Shown piece after piece: positions 1-5,119 of a stretch of 8,859 nucleotides of DNA. Every line of letters starts with the position of its first letter. Position 1 is the stretch's first letter. Source of the stretch: an uncultured Porphyromonadaceae bacterium. Its GTDB lineage: Bacteria > Bacteroidota > Bacteroidia > Bacteroidales > Muribaculaceae. The notes under the pieces were generated by a model, which saw only the letters and a list, made by a program, of their open reading frames with translations, was not told where the DNA came from and did not search any database. Where the stretch lies: contig CAMWQF010000105.1 of assembly GCA_947176285.1 (NCBI GenBank), positions 1-8,859 on the forward strand, in the 5' to 3' direction. A program made the position numbers and the translations under genes.

Positions 1-18
1 ATAATTAGAGGCATCCAT
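1..18 (-). CDS. 5' end of a leftward gene sharing the N-terminus of the SBD-like gene (partial)
   Basis: Reading leftward from the ATG at 18-16, the six visible codons give MDASNY, the same as the start of the 236-676 gene, because both lie in the inverted repeat. The leader is also identical over 36 bp. The rest of the gene is outside the window. It could be a paralogue, possibly a full-length SBD-HNH endonuclease, or a different protein carrying the same first residues. The call rests only on symmetry with the right-hand gene. Confidence 0.5.
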
Positions 19-54
19 TTGTTTTACAAAATCCTCAATCTCTTAAAAAGAGTT
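1..54 (-). repeat. Left arm of perfect inverted repeat (at least 54 bp)
   Basis: The reverse complement of 1-54 equals 200-253 at every base. Pairing stops sharply on the inner side: T55 faces T199 and T56 faces G198. On the outer side the arm runs to the first base of the window, so its true length is unknown. Identity is complete in both the non-coding and the coding part, which suggests recent duplication or continuing exchange rather than protein-level selection. Confidence 0.95.
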
Positions 55-78
55 TTCAGGGAACCCAATAGCCTGGTT

Positions 79-107
79 CAAAAATACATATCTGGATGTA
101 AATCAAA
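79..107 (-). promoter_or_regulatory. Weak leftward Bacteroides-type promoter candidate
   Basis: On the minus strand TATTTTTG (86-79) fits the TAnnTTTG -7 box, and TTTG (107-104) lies 17 bp upstream, shorter than the usual 19-21 bp. If it works, the core would be a divergent promoter region and inversion would exchange two promoters instead of switching one gene off. AT-rich DNA produces such matches by chance. Confidence 0.25.
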
Positions 108-108
108 A

Positions 109-122
109 TTTGTAAAACAAAT
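109..122 (+). repeat. Internal third copy of the 14-bp TTTGTAAAACAAAT motif
   Basis: TTTGTAAAACAAAT occurs here, again at 224-237 inside the right arm, and inverted at 17-30 inside the left arm. Its first 13 bases form a near-palindrome, TTTGT-AAA-ACAAA. Short dyads with a spacer are typical of tyrosine recombinase core sites, so this is a candidate recombinase-binding site. The role is inferred, and the AT-rich composition makes chance partly plausible. Confidence 0.45.
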
Positions 123-155
123 TAAATCTTTGTAAGTTTTTTTTTTATCGTGAAA

Positions 156-187
156 TTTTTAGAACTCCACATTTTTTAGTAACTTTG
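156..187 (+). promoter_or_regulatory. Rightward Bacteroides-type promoter in the invertible core
   Basis: TAACTTTG at 180-187 matches the TAnnTTTG -7 box exactly. The -33 position holds only a T-run (156-160) without the final G. Transcription would start near 193-195, run through the right arm and reach the ATG at 236. The promoter lies inside the unique core, so inversion would turn it toward the left gene. Confidence 0.55.
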
Positions 188-199
188 CAAAAAATAGGT

Positions 200-253
200 A
201 ACTCTTTTTAAGAGATTGAGGATTTTGTAAAACAAATGGATGCCTCTAATTAT
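200..253 (+). repeat. Right arm of perfect inverted repeat
   Basis: This is the exact reverse complement of 1-54. It contains two 13-bp near-palindromes, CTCTT-TTT-AAGAG (202-214) and TTTGT-AAA-ACAAA (224-236), which are possible recombinase-binding sites. The last 18 bp are the first six codons of the gene starting at 236, so inversion anywhere within the arms would leave both reading frames intact. Confidence 0.95.
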
Positions 254-676
254 TACAAGGATCAATTCCGGGACTTGAATGTAAATCGTAGTGGCAATAA
301 AGTAGCACCGCATAAGGCTATCCTTTTACTGTCTGTAATAGAATTGATTGAGAATGGATTCATAACAACACCATTCATAGAAATATCTAAACCACTTGAG
401 GATAGATTCAAGCAAAACTGGAGAAAATATGTATCGAAAGACAGAGGATATTCATGTAAGATGTATTATCCATTTTTTCATCTTTCTTCTTCCCCATTTT
501 GGGAATTAGTGAAGACTGAATCATATGATAAGCAGAATGAATATTCTTCAATGAAGTCGCTTAGGAGAAACTTTAAAGGTGCAGTGATGGCATCGGATTT
601 ATTTGGTTTGATTCAATCTCCAATCCATAGGGAAAATCTAAAAATAATATTGATTAAAACTTATTTGTCTTATTAG
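236..676 (+). CDS. SBD-like modified-DNA reader domain protein, lacking the HNH nuclease half
   Basis: The 146 residues resemble the N-terminal domain of Bacteroidetes HNH endonucleases of the ScoMcrA-SBD-like type. Visible hallmarks are FRDLNVNR (11-18), APHKAILLLSVIELIENG (24-41), an F-K-NW block (58-62) and YYPFFHLSSSPFWEL (77-91), with a terminal KIILIKTYL segment. In characterised relatives such as ScoMcrA this domain reads phosphorothioate-modified DNA and a C-terminal HNH domain cuts. Here the protein stops where the reader domain normally ends, and no HNH remnant appears in the 95 bp downstream. It may be a stand-alone reader, a decoy, or half of a split or truncated nuclease. The start lies inside the inverted repeat, and transcription probably comes from the invertible core. 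The family is assigned from remembered motif similarity, and ligand binding is an inference. Confidence 0.6.
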   Translation: MDASNYYKDQFRDLNVNRSGNKVAPHKAILLLSVIELIENGFITTPFIEISKPLEDRFKQNWRKYVSKDRGYSCKMYYPFFHLSSSPFWELVKTESYDKQNEYSSMKSLRRNFKGAVMASDLFGLIQSPIHRENLKIILIKTYLSY

Positions 677-716
677 AAAGACATATTAGTTTCAGGTGTG
701 TTATGCATATGAAGTT

Positions 717-736
717 CCCCAAGCTGCTGCTTGGGG
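717..736. terminator. GC-rich hairpin between convergent genes
   Basis: CCCCAAGC-TGCT-GCTTGGGG forms a perfect 8-bp stem with a 4-base loop in AT-rich DNA, midway between two converging genes. Neither side has a proper T-run, so bidirectional termination is likely from position but not certain from sequence. Confidence 0.55.
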
Positions 737-771
737 TTAAGATTGAATGCTCTTGATTTAAACTCAGAGGG

Positions 772-1986
772 TTAAGGTGTTTTTTTTAAAAGTTTCATTA
801 TTAGGGCATTTGCCTTGTCGACAGCATTCGTGTCTAATGTTGACAAATATATCTGAGTAGTGTGCTCGTTGTCGTGGCCCAGTCCATCGCTTATTACTCC
901 CAAAGGAATGCCCTTTGCCTTTGCAATTGATGCCCATGAATGTCGGCTGCAATACATGGTCAATGACATCTTAAGTCCGATTTTCTCTGCAACTTTTTTA
1001 AGCCAATGATTTACAAGATACTGTTTGGATCTATATTGATTGCGTGCAGACGATTTAGGTGATGTAATGATGGGCAATAGGTAGGGAGTCTCATTTTTAG
1101 GATATTTGTCTAATATCTTCTGCATTTGTGGCGTCCATTTAATAGAGAGTTGCTGTCCGGTCTTACGCCGTCGGTAAGTGGCATATCCATTAGAAAGATC
1201 CGTCTTTTTAAGATATGCCATGTCAACGAAACTCATCCCCCGGAAATAGAAAGAGAGCATGAATATGTCTCTTGCAAAATCAGCTTTAGGTATCATAGAT
1301 AAATCGACATCATTAATTTTTTTTAAAGATCTGATATCAAGAGCTCGCTTTGGTGTTTTGTCAACTCCAGTATACACATGACGAAATGGATGATTGTCTT
1401 CCGTTATTCCTTTTTCAACGGCTCTGTTATAAACTGCACGAAGAATCCTCATATGAAAAGATCGAGAATTGGGAATCAAGCCTTGATTTGTAAGGTATGC
1501 TTCATAATCTTCCATCATATCAGAATTGAATTCGTCTATTAGAATGTCTTTGTTGTTTCTAAAACGTCGAAGTGAGTTCAGGGCTACAGTATAAGTTTCA
1601 GTAGTACGATGCCGTTCGTGTGTTCTGAGTTTAATGATAACACTTTCCATGAAATTGAAGAATGACAATTGTCTATGCCTTTCAGTGTATTCTCTTATCA
1701 AGTCATCGGATGTGAAAGTGTTTTGTGATAAGGAGAATTCTTCAATTATACGTTGAAAACGGCAGATATCCCATTTTATATGTTCTCGAATTGACAAGAG
1801 AAGTGCTCTTCTTTCTGCATTTGGAAGAATTATTAATGCGGATTTCTTGGCGTCCCATTCGGTGCTGTGGATTTTATAGTTGGAATAGAGTTGCCTTACG
1901 ATACGCTCATGTATTATCTGATAATAGATAGTGCCTTCCCGGGATTCGTTGGCTGATGGGCGGAATTTTACTTTGATTGAAGCCAT
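772..1986 (-). CDS. Tyrosine recombinase, candidate invertase
   Basis: This 404-residue site-specific recombinase cuts and rejoins DNA through a catalytic tyrosine. It has the Bacteroidetes layout: an Arm-type N-terminal domain (about 1-85), a SAM-like core-binding domain (about 105-200) and a catalytic domain (about 230-400). Catalytic residues visible are R249 (YFRGMSF), K275 (RRKTG), R348 in YCSRHSW, H371 in GLGHD and Y380 in TTQIYL. The usual first histidine of the HxxR motif is Tyr345, as I recall is common in this family. The in-frame TTG at 2028 would add 14 residues but lies upstream of the predicted transcription start (-7 box 2025-2018), so the ATG at 1986 is preferred. The gene converges on the SBD-like gene, and relatives act as local invertases in Bacteroides, so the 1-253 segment is its most obvious target. 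It could instead be a mobile-element integrase, although no other element genes or att repeats are visible. Confidence 0.9.
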   Translation of the reverse strand: MASIKVKFRPSANESREGTIYYQIIHERIVRQLYSNYKIHSTEWDAKKSALIILPNAERRALLLSIREHIKWDICRFQRIIEEFSLSQNTFTSDDLIREYTERHRQLSFFNFMESVIIKLRTHERHRTTETYTVALNSLRRFRNNKDILIDEFNSDMMEDYEAYLTNQGLIPNSRSFHMRILRAVYNRAVEKGITEDNHPFRHVYTGVDKTPKRALDIRSLKKINDVDLSMIPKADFARDIFMLSFYFRGMSFVDMAYLKKTDLSNGYATYRRRKTGQQLSIKWTPQMQKILDKYPKNETPYLLPIITSPKSSARNQYRSKQYLVNHWLKKVAEKIGLKMSLTMYCSRHSWASIAKAKGIPLGVISDGLGHDNEHTTQIYLSTLDTNAVDKANALIMKLLKKTP

Positions 1987-2017
1987 ATTCGTTGTATTAG
2001 ATATTCTTATGCTTTTG

Positions 2018-2025
2018 CAAAGATA
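2018..2025 (-). promoter_or_regulatory. -7 box of the recombinase gene
   Basis: On the minus strand TATCTTTG (2025-2018) matches TAnnTTTG exactly, 31 bp upstream of the ATG at 1986. No TTTG is seen at the -33 position. A start of transcription near 2012-2014 would exclude the upstream TTG start. Confidence 0.5.
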
Positions 2026-2161
2026 CAACGAGTGTGGTATTTTTATCCCTTATCGCGCGAAAGAGATGTCAGATATTGTGTTATAAGGAGTGTGGTGGGA
2101 TTTTGGAGGAATTCTTTCGTGAATAATAAGGGTGAATGATGGAGAATAGGAGGATTTTTAT

Positions 2162-2169
2162 TAAATTTG
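2162..2169 (+). promoter_or_regulatory. -7 box of the DUF1016 nuclease gene
   Basis: TAAATTTG matches TAnnTTTG and lies 38 bp upstream of the ATG at 2208. No TTTG is visible 19-21 bp further upstream. The 1987-2207 intergenic region thus appears to hold two divergent promoters. Confidence 0.45.
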
Positions 2170-2207
2170 CTGAATGGAATTGGATGAGATCCAAAATCTG
2201 AAGCGAA

Positions 2208-3203
2208 ATGAAAGAATTATTAAAAGAAATACGTTCGATAATTGATTCAGCAAGAGCCAATGCCGTTCGTTCTGTCGATTTTTGTCGAGTGCAAATGTAC
2301 TGGCAGATAGGCTGTCGTATAGTCGAAGAAGAACAGGGTGGCAATGTTCGCGCCGAATATGGAAAGTATATTATAAAAAACCTGTCAAGGTCTCTAATTC
2401 CTGAATATGGTTCAGGATTTGGAATAAGACAATTAGAACAAGCTCGTCAGTTTTATATAGAATATCCAATTGCGAACGCACTGCGTTCGCAATTCAACTG
2501 GACTCAATATCGTACTTTAATTCAGATAGCAGATAAAGAAAAACGCAAATATTACGAACTTGAAGCCGCCAACAATTGTTGGACTGCCAGACAGCTGCAA
2601 CGCCAAATCAACTCAATGCTTTATGAGCGACTCCTTCTCAGCAATGACAAGGAGACTGTACTGGCTATGGCTCGAAAGGAACGATTGCCTGAAAAACCGG
2701 AGGAGATTGTGAAAGATCCTATGGTGCTTGAATTTCTTGGGTTGGAAAAGAAAACTCATTATTATGAAAACGATTTAGAGACAGAACTAATCAATCATCT
2801 TCAAGACTTTATTCTTGAACTTGGGAATGGATTTACTTTTGTGGCTCGGCAGAAGCGGATACTGCTCGAAGATGATGAGTTTTTTATTGACTTAGTGTTT
2901 TACAATAGATTGGCCCGGAGATTCGTGATTTTTGAACTGAAGACAGGTGAGGCTACTCATCAGGATTTGGGACAACTTCAGATGTATGTAAACTACTATG
3001 ACCGTACTGAAAAACTTCCGGATGAGAATCCAACGATAGGGATTTTGCTATGCACCGCAAAGAATGATACGCTTATTAAAATGACTTTGCCTGCAGATAA
3101 CGATTCCATTATTGCCTCTAAATATCAATTATATCTGCCTTCCGAACAGCAGTTGATAGAGGAAATAGAAAGAGTGAAAAAAGAATGGGAGGAAGTACAA
3201 TGA
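2208..3203 (+). CDS. DUF1016/YhcG-type PDDEXK nuclease
   Basis: A 331-residue protein with the full two-domain layout of the YhcG/DUF1016 family. The N-terminal helical DUF1016_N part (about 5-150) shows YWQIGCRIVE (31-40), LSRSLIPEYGSGF (59-71), ALRSQFNWTQYR (91-102), and WTARQLQRQINS followed by YERL (125-142). The C-terminal PDDEXK nuclease domain (about 170-330) has the probable catalytic set D228 (FFIDL), E243-x-K245 (FELK) and a glutamine in GQLQMY (Q256 or Q258). All expected acidic and lysine residues are present, so the enzyme looks intact. The family is often found near type I restriction-modification genes and in defence islands, and its exact cellular role is poorly defined. The gene is divergent from the recombinase gene with its own -7 box. 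A perfect hairpin lies inside it at 2468-2494. Confidence 0.9.
   Translation: MKELLKEIRSIIDSARANAVRSVDFCRVQMYWQIGCRIVEEEQGGNVRAEYGKYIIKNLSRSLIPEYGSGFGIRQLEQARQFYIEYPIANALRSQFNWTQYRTLIQIADKEKRKYYELEAANNCWTARQLQRQINSMLYERLLLSNDKETVLAMARKERLPEKPEEIVKDPMVLEFLGLEKKTHYYENDLETELINHLQDFILELGNGFTFVARQKRILLEDDEFFIDLVFYNRLARRFVIFELKTGEATHQDLGQLQMYVNYYDRTEKLPDENPTIGILLCTAKNDTLIKMTLPADNDSIIASKYQLYLPSEQQLIEEIERVKKEWEEVQ
2468..2494. repeat. Perfect 12-bp-arm hairpin inside the DUF1016 gene
   Basis: AATTGCGAACGC (2468-2479) and GCGTTCGCAATT (2483-2494) are exact reverse complements around the loop ACT. The hairpin spans codons 87-96 (PIANALRSQF) and keeps the frame. The encoded ALR...WTQYR stretch is a conserved part of the family, so the palindrome may be an accident of codon choice. 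It may also be a small palindromic insertion or an RNA structure affecting translation. Confidence 0.8.
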
Positions 3204-3337
3204 AAATGTACGACTCATATGGGTGCTTTGGGGTCGCGGTCGGAGATCGTGACAGACTTATGCCGTGTTTGGAATCTGACGGAGTGTCTGGTGAGATTAC
3301 GTGCGGAGAGGAGGGGAGTGTGCTGCGTTTGGAGGGA

Positions 3338-4219
3338 TTACATTTCGGATCCGATAACGAGCAGTGCCAGGCTGACAAGCAATATACCAAGATCTACAAG
3401 TTTTGTCTTGATATTCTTCTCATGCAGTACAAGCACTCCATAGAAAAATGGTATTAGCACGCTTCCCCTCCGTATCATCGACACAATCGAAATCATCGAC
3501 CCTGCCTCAGACAACGAGTAAAAATAAGCCAAATCAGCTCCGGTCAGAAATACCGAAATTCCCACAATCGCCCACTTCCAATGGAAAGGTGTGGAACTAT
3601 GCGTGTGGAGCCGGCGAAGTATAAGCACTGCCACACTCATCATCGCCAACTGATAGAGTGAATACCAACTTTGCACCATCAGCGGCTCAAACCGCGTCAT
3701 AAGATATTTGTCATAAAGAGCACTGACAGCTCCCAAAGCGGTAGCACCCACCGACATCCAAAGCCATTTGCTATGCTTAAACGAAAATCCCTCTTTAGAT
3801 CCTACTCGGCTTATCATGAATAAAGAAGCAAATCCTAACAGAATGCCACACCACTGTATGAAATTCAATTGTTCTCCAAATATCAGTAGCGCACCCACAA
3901 GCACCATCACAGGTCGAGACGCATTGATTGGTCCCTGAATTGTCAATGGCAGATGCTTGATGGCAAAATATCCAAGTATCCATGACGAAAGCACTATCAC
4001 CGACTTGCTGGCTATCAGCAGATGGCCCGTAAGCCCTTCTCCGGGTCCGGTGCCTCCATGCGCTAAGCAGTTGATAAGCACCGGGCTCATCAGAAGTGTT
4101 CCAAAAAGTGTGTTAAACCATAATACTATCGGTACATTATTGTCTTTCAACGAGATTTTCTTCATCACGTCATAAAAACCTAACCCTACCGCTGATACCA
4201 ATGCAAAAATTATCCACAT
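3338..4219 (-). CDS. EamA/DMT-superfamily transporter
   Basis: A 293-residue integral inner-membrane protein with about ten hydrophobic helices (roughly 1-18, 30-50, 66-85, 93-113, 120-136, 150-168, 180-200, 214-232, 240-262, 272-290), arranged as two five-helix repeats. The end of each repeat has the typical EamA pattern: GPINASRPVMVLVGALLIFGE (95-115 region) and SMIRRGSVLIPFFYGVLVLHE in the second half, each with a glutamate closing the helix. Family members export metabolites or amino acids, or import sugars; the substrate here cannot be read from sequence. It starts at the ATG 4219 with the second helix soon after, and length fits the family. It is divergent from the efflux operon, and the operon's -33 box begins only 15 bp from its start. 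No convincing promoter for it was found on the minus strand. Confidence 0.85.
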   Translation of the reverse strand: MWIIFALVSAVGLGFYDVMKKISLKDNNVPIVLWFNTLFGTLLMSPVLINCLAHGGTGPGEGLTGHLLIASKSVIVLSSWILGYFAIKHLPLTIQGPINASRPVMVLVGALLIFGEQLNFIQWCGILLGFASLFMISRVGSKEGFSFKHSKWLWMSVGATALGAVSALYDKYLMTRFEPLMVQSWYSLYQLAMMSVAVLILRRLHTHSSTPFHWKWAIVGISVFLTGADLAYFYSLSEAGSMISIVSMIRRGSVLIPFFYGVLVLHEKNIKTKLVDLGILLVSLALLVIGSEM

Positions 4220-4234
4220 TTTTTATAAAAAAAT

Positions 4235-4265
4235 TTTGTCAGTTCAAAAAATTACATTACCTTTG
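4235..4265 (+). promoter_or_regulatory. Near-consensus promoter of the efflux operon
   Basis: TTTG at 4235-4238 and TACCTTTG at 4258-4265 are separated by 19 bp, matching the Bacteroides -33/-7 consensus. Transcription should start about 4270-4274, giving a leader of about 120 bases before the ATG at 4393. This is the best promoter in the window. Confidence 0.75.
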
Positions 4266-4269
4266 CAGT

Positions 4270-4289
4270 GTGTTAGTACGCTATTACAC
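4270..4289. promoter_or_regulatory. Operator-like dyad at the predicted transcription start
   Basis: GTGTTAG (4270-4276) and CTATTACAC (4281-4289) form an imperfect inverted repeat that overlaps the expected start of transcription. A second reading, TTAGT-N10-ACTAA (4273-4292), overlaps it. A repressor bound here would block the promoter. No regulator gene lies in the window, so the family cannot be named. Confidence 0.35.
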
Positions 4290-4301
4290 TAATATTGAAA
4301 A

Positions 4302-4315
4302 TTTCTTATAAGAAA
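4302..4315. promoter_or_regulatory. Perfect 14-bp palindrome in the operon leader
   Basis: TTTCTTATAAGAAA is a perfect palindrome about 30 bp downstream of the predicted start. With no loop it is more likely a protein-binding dyad than an RNA hairpin. AT-rich composition raises the chance of coincidence. Confidence 0.35.
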
Positions 4316-4328
4316 CTGTTACAATTTT

Positions 4329-4351
4329 GTGTTATTTTGCGTCTAATACAC
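4329..4351. promoter_or_regulatory. Second operator-like dyad related to 4270-4289
   Basis: GTGTTA (4329-4334) and TAATACAC (4344-4351) repeat the GTGTTA...TA-TACAC pattern of the upstream dyad, about 60 bp further along. Two related dyads could bind the same regulator cooperatively. The site also contains TTATTTTG (4332-4339), one base from a -7 box. Confidence 0.3.
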
Positions 4352-4379
4352 ATATATAACAACCAGGACAATTTAATTA

Positions 4380-4407
4380 TGCATTTTGCATTATGAATTA
4401 TGAATTA
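4380..4407 (+). repeat. Heptamer-like AT-rich spacer running into the ATPase start
   Basis: TGCATTTTGCA (4380-4390) is followed by ATTATGAATTATGAATTA (4390-4407), two copies of TTATGAA. The start codon of the ATPase gene (4393) and codons for NYEL lie inside this repeat. It is of the same style as the spacers at 5072-5112 and 7606-7654. Confidence 0.6.
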
Positions 4408-5088
4408 AACGATGCGGTGATTTCTCTCCGCGATATCAATAAGACCTATCCCGGGGTAGTCCCTCTCCATGTCTTGAAAGATGTATCCCTCGATATCCGA
4501 AAAGGGGAACTCGTCTCTATCATGGGTGCCTCCGGCTCAGGAAAGTCAACGCTTCTAAATATTCTCGGCATCCTCGATAATTATGATTCTGGCTCATATC
4601 ATCTTGATGGCGTCTTGATTAAAGACCTATCCGAAAATCGTGCCGCTGAACTTCGCAACCGTATGATAGGCTTTGTTTTCCAATCATTCAATCTTATAAA
4701 CTATAAAAATGCCCTTGAAAATGTTGCTCTTCCATTATTCTATCAAGGAATAAGCCGCAAGAAACGCAACGCCCTTGCAATGGAGCAATTGGAGCGGATG
4801 GGTCTTGCCGACAGAGCCCATCATCTGCCCGGTGAACTATCCGGCGGTCAGAAGCAGCGTGTCGCCATAGCGCGTGCTCTCGTCACCAAGCCGTCGCTTA
4901 TCCTTGCCGATGAACCAACCGGTGCCCTCGACTCCAAGACATCTAAAGAGGTGATGCAAGTATTTCGCGACCTTAACGACACAGGCATGACAATAGTCAT
5001 CGTAACCCACGATCCCACTGTAGGCGCTGCCACCGACCGCATCATCCGCATAGTAGACGGCAGCATTGATCAAAATTCAAAATTCTAA
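4393..5088 (+). CDS. ABC transporter ATPase, MacB/LolD type
   Basis: A 231-residue nucleotide-binding subunit that would power the two adjacent FtsX-type permeases at the cytoplasmic face of the inner membrane. It has Walker A GASGSGKST (45-53), Q-loop Q97 in FVFQSFN, signature LSGGQKQR (149-156), Walker B LILADE (169-174) followed by PTGALD, and H-loop H206 in VTHD. Length and sequence fit the MacB/LolD/FtsE class (MacB itself fuses this domain to the permease; here it is separate). ATGs at 4379 and 4400 run quickly into stops, so 4393 is the start. The last codons (about QNSKF) and the stop come from the AATTC-type spacer. First gene of a likely operon under the 4235-4265 promoter. Export is expected; the substrate is unknown. 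Confidence 0.93.
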   Translation: MNYELNDAVISLRDINKTYPGVVPLHVLKDVSLDIRKGELVSIMGASGSGKSTLLNILGILDNYDSGSYHLDGVLIKDLSENRAAELRNRMIGFVFQSFNLINYKNALENVALPLFYQGISRKKRNALAMEQLERMGLADRAHHLPGELSGGQKQRVAIARALVTKPSLILADEPTGALDSKTSKEVMQVFRDLNDTGMTIVIVTHDPTVGAATDRIIRIVDGSIDQNSKF

Positions 5089-5112
5089 ACTCTCAATTCT
5101 CAATTCTCAATT
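5072..5112 (+). repeat. AATTC-rich spacer with three CTCAATT heptamers
   Basis: AATTCAAAATT (5074-5084) is followed by three tandem CTCAATT units (5092-5112). The spacer supplies the end of the ATPase gene and reaches nearly to the permease ATG at 5120. The same 11-mer occurs three times in the 7606-7654 spacer. Confidence 0.8.
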
Positions 5113-5119
5113 AAATAAG

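Larger units (their letters stand above)
1..253. other. Candidate invertible promoter segment between two outward-facing genes
   Basis: A perfect inverted repeat (1-54 against 200-253) flanks a 145-bp AT-rich core (55-199). The arms contain 36 bp of leader plus the start codon and first five further codons of an outward-facing gene on each side. The core carries a good rightward promoter and only a weaker leftward one. Promoters flanked by inverted repeats and flipped by site-specific recombinases are well known in Bacteroides capsule and surface loci, and a tyrosine recombinase gene lies about 0.5 kb away. Inversion itself is an inference. Alternatives are a static head-to-head gene duplication, or an assembly artefact at a contig end, because the repeat reaches position 1. 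Confidence 0.6.

Noticed and set aside
1987..2028. Longer recombinase start at TTG 2028 (14 extra residues)
   Set aside because: The TTG lies upstream of the transcription start predicted from the -7 box at 2025-2018, and the usual N-terminus of the family begins at the ATG at 1986.
2081..2344. 87-codon minus-strand frame across the recombinase/DUF1016 intergenic region
   Set aside because: It overlaps the start of the DUF1016 gene antisense, lacks recognisable features and would cover two better-supported promoters.
3200..3457. Open frame starting MKMYDSYGCFG, overlapping the DUF1016 stop as ATGA
   Set aside because: About half of it runs antisense through the end of the EamA gene, its composition looks unlike a folded protein, and I recognise no family. 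The overlap with the stop codon alone is not enough. The 3204-3337 gap shows no clear terminator either.
4241..4256. Minus-strand promoter for the EamA gene around TAATTTTTTG
   Set aside because: It does not fit TAnnTTTG spacing and has no -33 partner, so it is ordinary AT-rich DNA on present evidence.
5066..5119. Longer start for the first permease at ATG 5066
   Set aside because: The 18 extra residues are encoded by the AATTC-type repeat and overlap the end of the ATPase gene. The family N-terminus begins at ATG 5120.
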